NCBI GenBank assembly: GCA_014904985.1
Contig: MU129066.1
Coordinates: 88,139-152,138 of the forward strand
Source: Hydnum rufescens UP504
Taxonomy: Eukaryota; Basidiomycota; Agaricomycetes; Cantharellales; Hydnaceae
DNA: 64,000 nt
Direction: 5' to 3'
The notes beneath the pieces were generated by a model, which did not search any database, was not told the origin of the DNA, and worked only from the letters and a program-made list of their open reading frames with translations. The position numbers and the translations under genes are program-made. Below are positions 61,959-64,000 of the stretch, piece by piece; position 1 is the stretch's first letter; the number at the start of each line of letters is the position of its first letter.

Positions 61959-63406
61959 TTGACAGTAACTTGATGCTTAGGCAGACGAGAAACCTTGTTG
62001 TGGGGCCTCTCACCCATGGGAGTATATCTGACTTCAGGCTTGTCAGACTTTGCAACTGGATTGGCTCTTGGTTCTTCCATTACTGTGTACAATTGTCCTT
62101 GAAAAAGTGGTTGTCCTTATTCATCCACCACACTGCAAGCACTAACAGTTCAAGCATTTGGAGGGGTAAGACTCTGCAGCTCATTTATTATTGCTTGCTT
62201 AATTCCTCCTTGTCCAGGAATTCCTCTTGGTAAATGTGTTCCATCACTCTTGACCAATATTCCATCCATGGCATACTTGATCATCCCCTGACAAATCATT
62301 GCCTGCACATCTGGGCAATTCTTCATTCCTACTGCATGAACTCCGGTTTTGTCACAAAACCAACAAATGACCACACTCCTTGATCCTTCCAAAGATCTGT
62401 CAGGATAATGATTCAAATTCCTTGGGATATTATTGGGATAAGTAGCAGGACTATCAATACCCTGGTTTTCGATTCTTGTCTGGTGATCAGGTGCAGGTAA
62501 ATTGCTGTTTGGATAAGATCATGTGAGGTGTATTCTCATTTTGTTAAATGATTTTTCCAATTCACCTACTTGATCTGAAACTGTCTTCAGGGCTGGAGTA
62601 GAGGCTGATTTATGTGGGGCTGATCCTCTCTTTGGGGGCATTTCCATCCGCATTTTTACACTATCACTATCACTGCTTGACCCTTCTTCCTCTGATTCAT
62701 CATCGCTGGAATCTACAGCTGAAGAATCTGAAGAATCTGAGTCTGATTTTGAATGTTTGTAATAGTTTTTCTTGAATCTGACCTTGCCCTTGTAGTAAGT
62801 CTTTCCCTCATGCTTGTGCAGGTCCTGAATGTTGTAATACATGTCATCCTTAAGGCAGGACTTTATGCATTTATAAGCTGAAAAATGGCTGAGGGGTTTA
62901 GAGTTGTCGAAACTTGGGAGCACTCGAAGGTAGGGTAATATGACTTGTTGCACTTCTCAGGGTATTCCTTGCCAGAATAAATCATTTTCATCCCTTTCCA
63001 CAATCATTCCTTTTGCTTGTAAGTGATGAGCTTGAGTCACAAACTTTCGATAGTATGTGTCAAGATCTGCTTCACTCTTAATTGAACAAGGCTTGAAACA
63101 ATAGTGAGCTAAACGTTCCCTGGTGTACCTCTTCTTGTTATCAGTTTGTCCATAGAAATCCCTAAGCCTGTCTGCAAGTTCTTTAAAGGAATTTCCTTTT
63201 GCTTCAGGAAGATTCTTTAACAACTCTGCAACTTTCCTTCCACAATATCGTACCAAATGCTTACACTTCTCCTCATCTGTATATAATGCTTCTTTGCAGC
63301 ATGCTTCATAATCAATAAGAAACTTGTCCAGTCACTTTCCTTTGAAATATGGGGCATCCTTGGCAGAGGGCCTTGGCATTAATCGAGGGGTTTGAGGTGT
63401 TGTCAT
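61959..63406 (-). pseudogene. gag: Gypsy-2 gag
   Basis: The start is ATG 63,406 (MTTPQTPRLMPRPSA). The capsid-like helical part follows (LDKFLIDYEACCKEALY, YTRERLAHYCFKPCSIKSEA, DENDLFWQGIP), then a basic then Ser/Asp-rich region (HSKSDSDSSDSSAVDSSDDE), and a C-x2-C-x5-H-x6-C zinc knuckle (ICWFCDKTGVHAVGMKNC). TGA codons occur after YFKGK, WQGIP, RIHLT and PPNA, and a TAA near 62,110. The frame is otherwise continuous to the 675-bp insertion. Confidence 0.9.
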
Positions 63407-63467
63407 ACTGAATTAATTGATTTAGACTTGATTTGAATGCACAAAATTGATCAAAATTGAAAATTCC

Positions 63468-63484
63468 CCCTGTAAGGACCACCA
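63468..63484 (-). other. candidate primer-binding site of Gypsy-2
   Basis: The minus strand reads TGGTGGTCCTTACAGGG, identical to the site in front of Gypsy-1 gag (16,009-16,025), 62 bp upstream of the gag ATG. Confidence 0.6.
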
Positions 63485-64000
63485 ATTATAGAAGAGACCT
63501 AATGGCTTTATTTGTTTTGATCAGTTGAAATGTTATAAGGTGTTTGTTTAGAATGCATTGGATGAGGACAGATCAGTTTTGATGGGTTATGTGCCACTCA
63601 ACTGTTGTTTTGTACTAGTTTCATTGTTGGTTTGACCTTAGGACTCAAACACAAGACTCCTAGATAGATGCTCAGCACAAGATTTGAACACAGGACCTTC
63701 AGATACTCCAAAACATGGATAGCAAGACACCAAGATTCAAACACAAGACCTTAAGACACTTTCAAGACACTTCAAGACACAACTGCAAGACTGCAAGACT
63801 TGAGTTTCAAACACACAACTTCAAGAATGGATGTCTAGCAACTCCTACTCTGAGGGTTCTACAACTATCCACTACTCTTCACATGACTAAGCAAGACTGA
63901 CACACTCTGATTCTCTTATTCCCTTTTATACTCTTCTCCTTGTTCAAGATACTATTATTCTCTCTACTAATGGGTACTTGGATACTAGGGTACAATGATC
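63485..64000 (-). mobile_element. Gypsy-2 5' LTR, cut by the window end
   Basis: By position, upstream of the primer-binding site, this must be the 3' part of the 5' LTR. It contains AAGAC-rich short repeats (63,650-63,810). A stretch near 63,827-63,875 (GGATGTCTAGCAACTC, CTACAACTATCC) resembles 8,400-8,450 in the 1.67-kb repeat. The outer end lies beyond 64,000. Confidence 0.6.

Larger units (their letters stand above)
55587..63406 (-). mobile_element. Gypsy-2: Ty3/Gypsy retrotransposon, same family as Gypsy-1
   Basis: On the minus strand it encodes gag, protease, reverse transcriptase, RNase H and integrase. Once two inserted elements (61,276-61,950 and 55,989-57,209) are set aside, gag and pol fall into one frame down to about 58,700, interrupted by TGA codons at Arg positions and a TAA near 62,110. 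One frameshift lies near 58,620. The integrase is cut at 55,586 and the 3' end is absent. The 5' LTR begins just above 63,484 and runs out of the window. Confidence 0.95.

Overview
The window looks like a repeat-rich, gene-poor stretch of a basidiomycete (probably Agaricomycetes) genome. The evidence is two KDZ-type (Kyakuja-Dileera-Zisupton) DNA transposase genes, two Ty3/Gypsy retrotransposons of one family, small GRF zinc-finger and coiled-coil genes, and short introns (about 50-110 bp) with GTAAGT/GTATGT donors and CTAAC branch points. I see no gene that I would confidently call an intact host housekeeping gene. Most coding sequence is decayed, and nearly all premature stops are TGA where an Arg codon CGA is expected, as left by C-to-T change at CpG.

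Layout. 1-5,040: a decayed + strand gene of unknown function, followed by low-complexity coding minisatellites. 5,040-5,600: a pentanucleotide repeat and a dispersed repeat. 5,600-14,640: a minus-strand block with a GRF zinc-finger gene, a coiled-coil gene and a broken KDZ transposase (KDZ-1), split by a 1.67-kb repeat. 14,640-23,400: Gypsy-1 (+). 23,400-30,490: degenerate sequence with a second copy of the 1.67-kb repeat and another repeat pair. 30,491-34,535: foldback element FB-1. 34,535-42,690: minus-strand genes of unknown function, the first with element-like termini. 42,900-46,050: small genes (GRF plus coiled coil, a SWI3-like SANT fragment, others). 46,938-50,545: KDZ-2 (+) and its 3' terminus. 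50,633-55,359: foldback element FB-2. 55,360-64,000: Gypsy-2 (-), carrying a TA-duplicating insertion and an insertion with an 8-bp target duplication; its 5' LTR runs off the window.

The most unusual objects are FB-1 and FB-2. Each has a central palindrome of about 650 bp, and from it two arms run outward. Each arm is a tandem series of exon-intron-like cassettes. A 'CACACCC...GGGTGTG' palindrome closes each exon-like piece, a donor site follows, then a hairpin built on AAAAGAGCAGC/GCTGCTCTTTT lies inside the intron-like piece, then a branch point and an acceptor. The hairpins vary by paired (compensatory) changes. The outer ends of FB-1 and FB-2 match the 3' terminus of the KDZ-2 element in layout and partly in sequence. 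I infer that the foldback elements are non-autonomous partners of a KDZ family, but this is not proven here.
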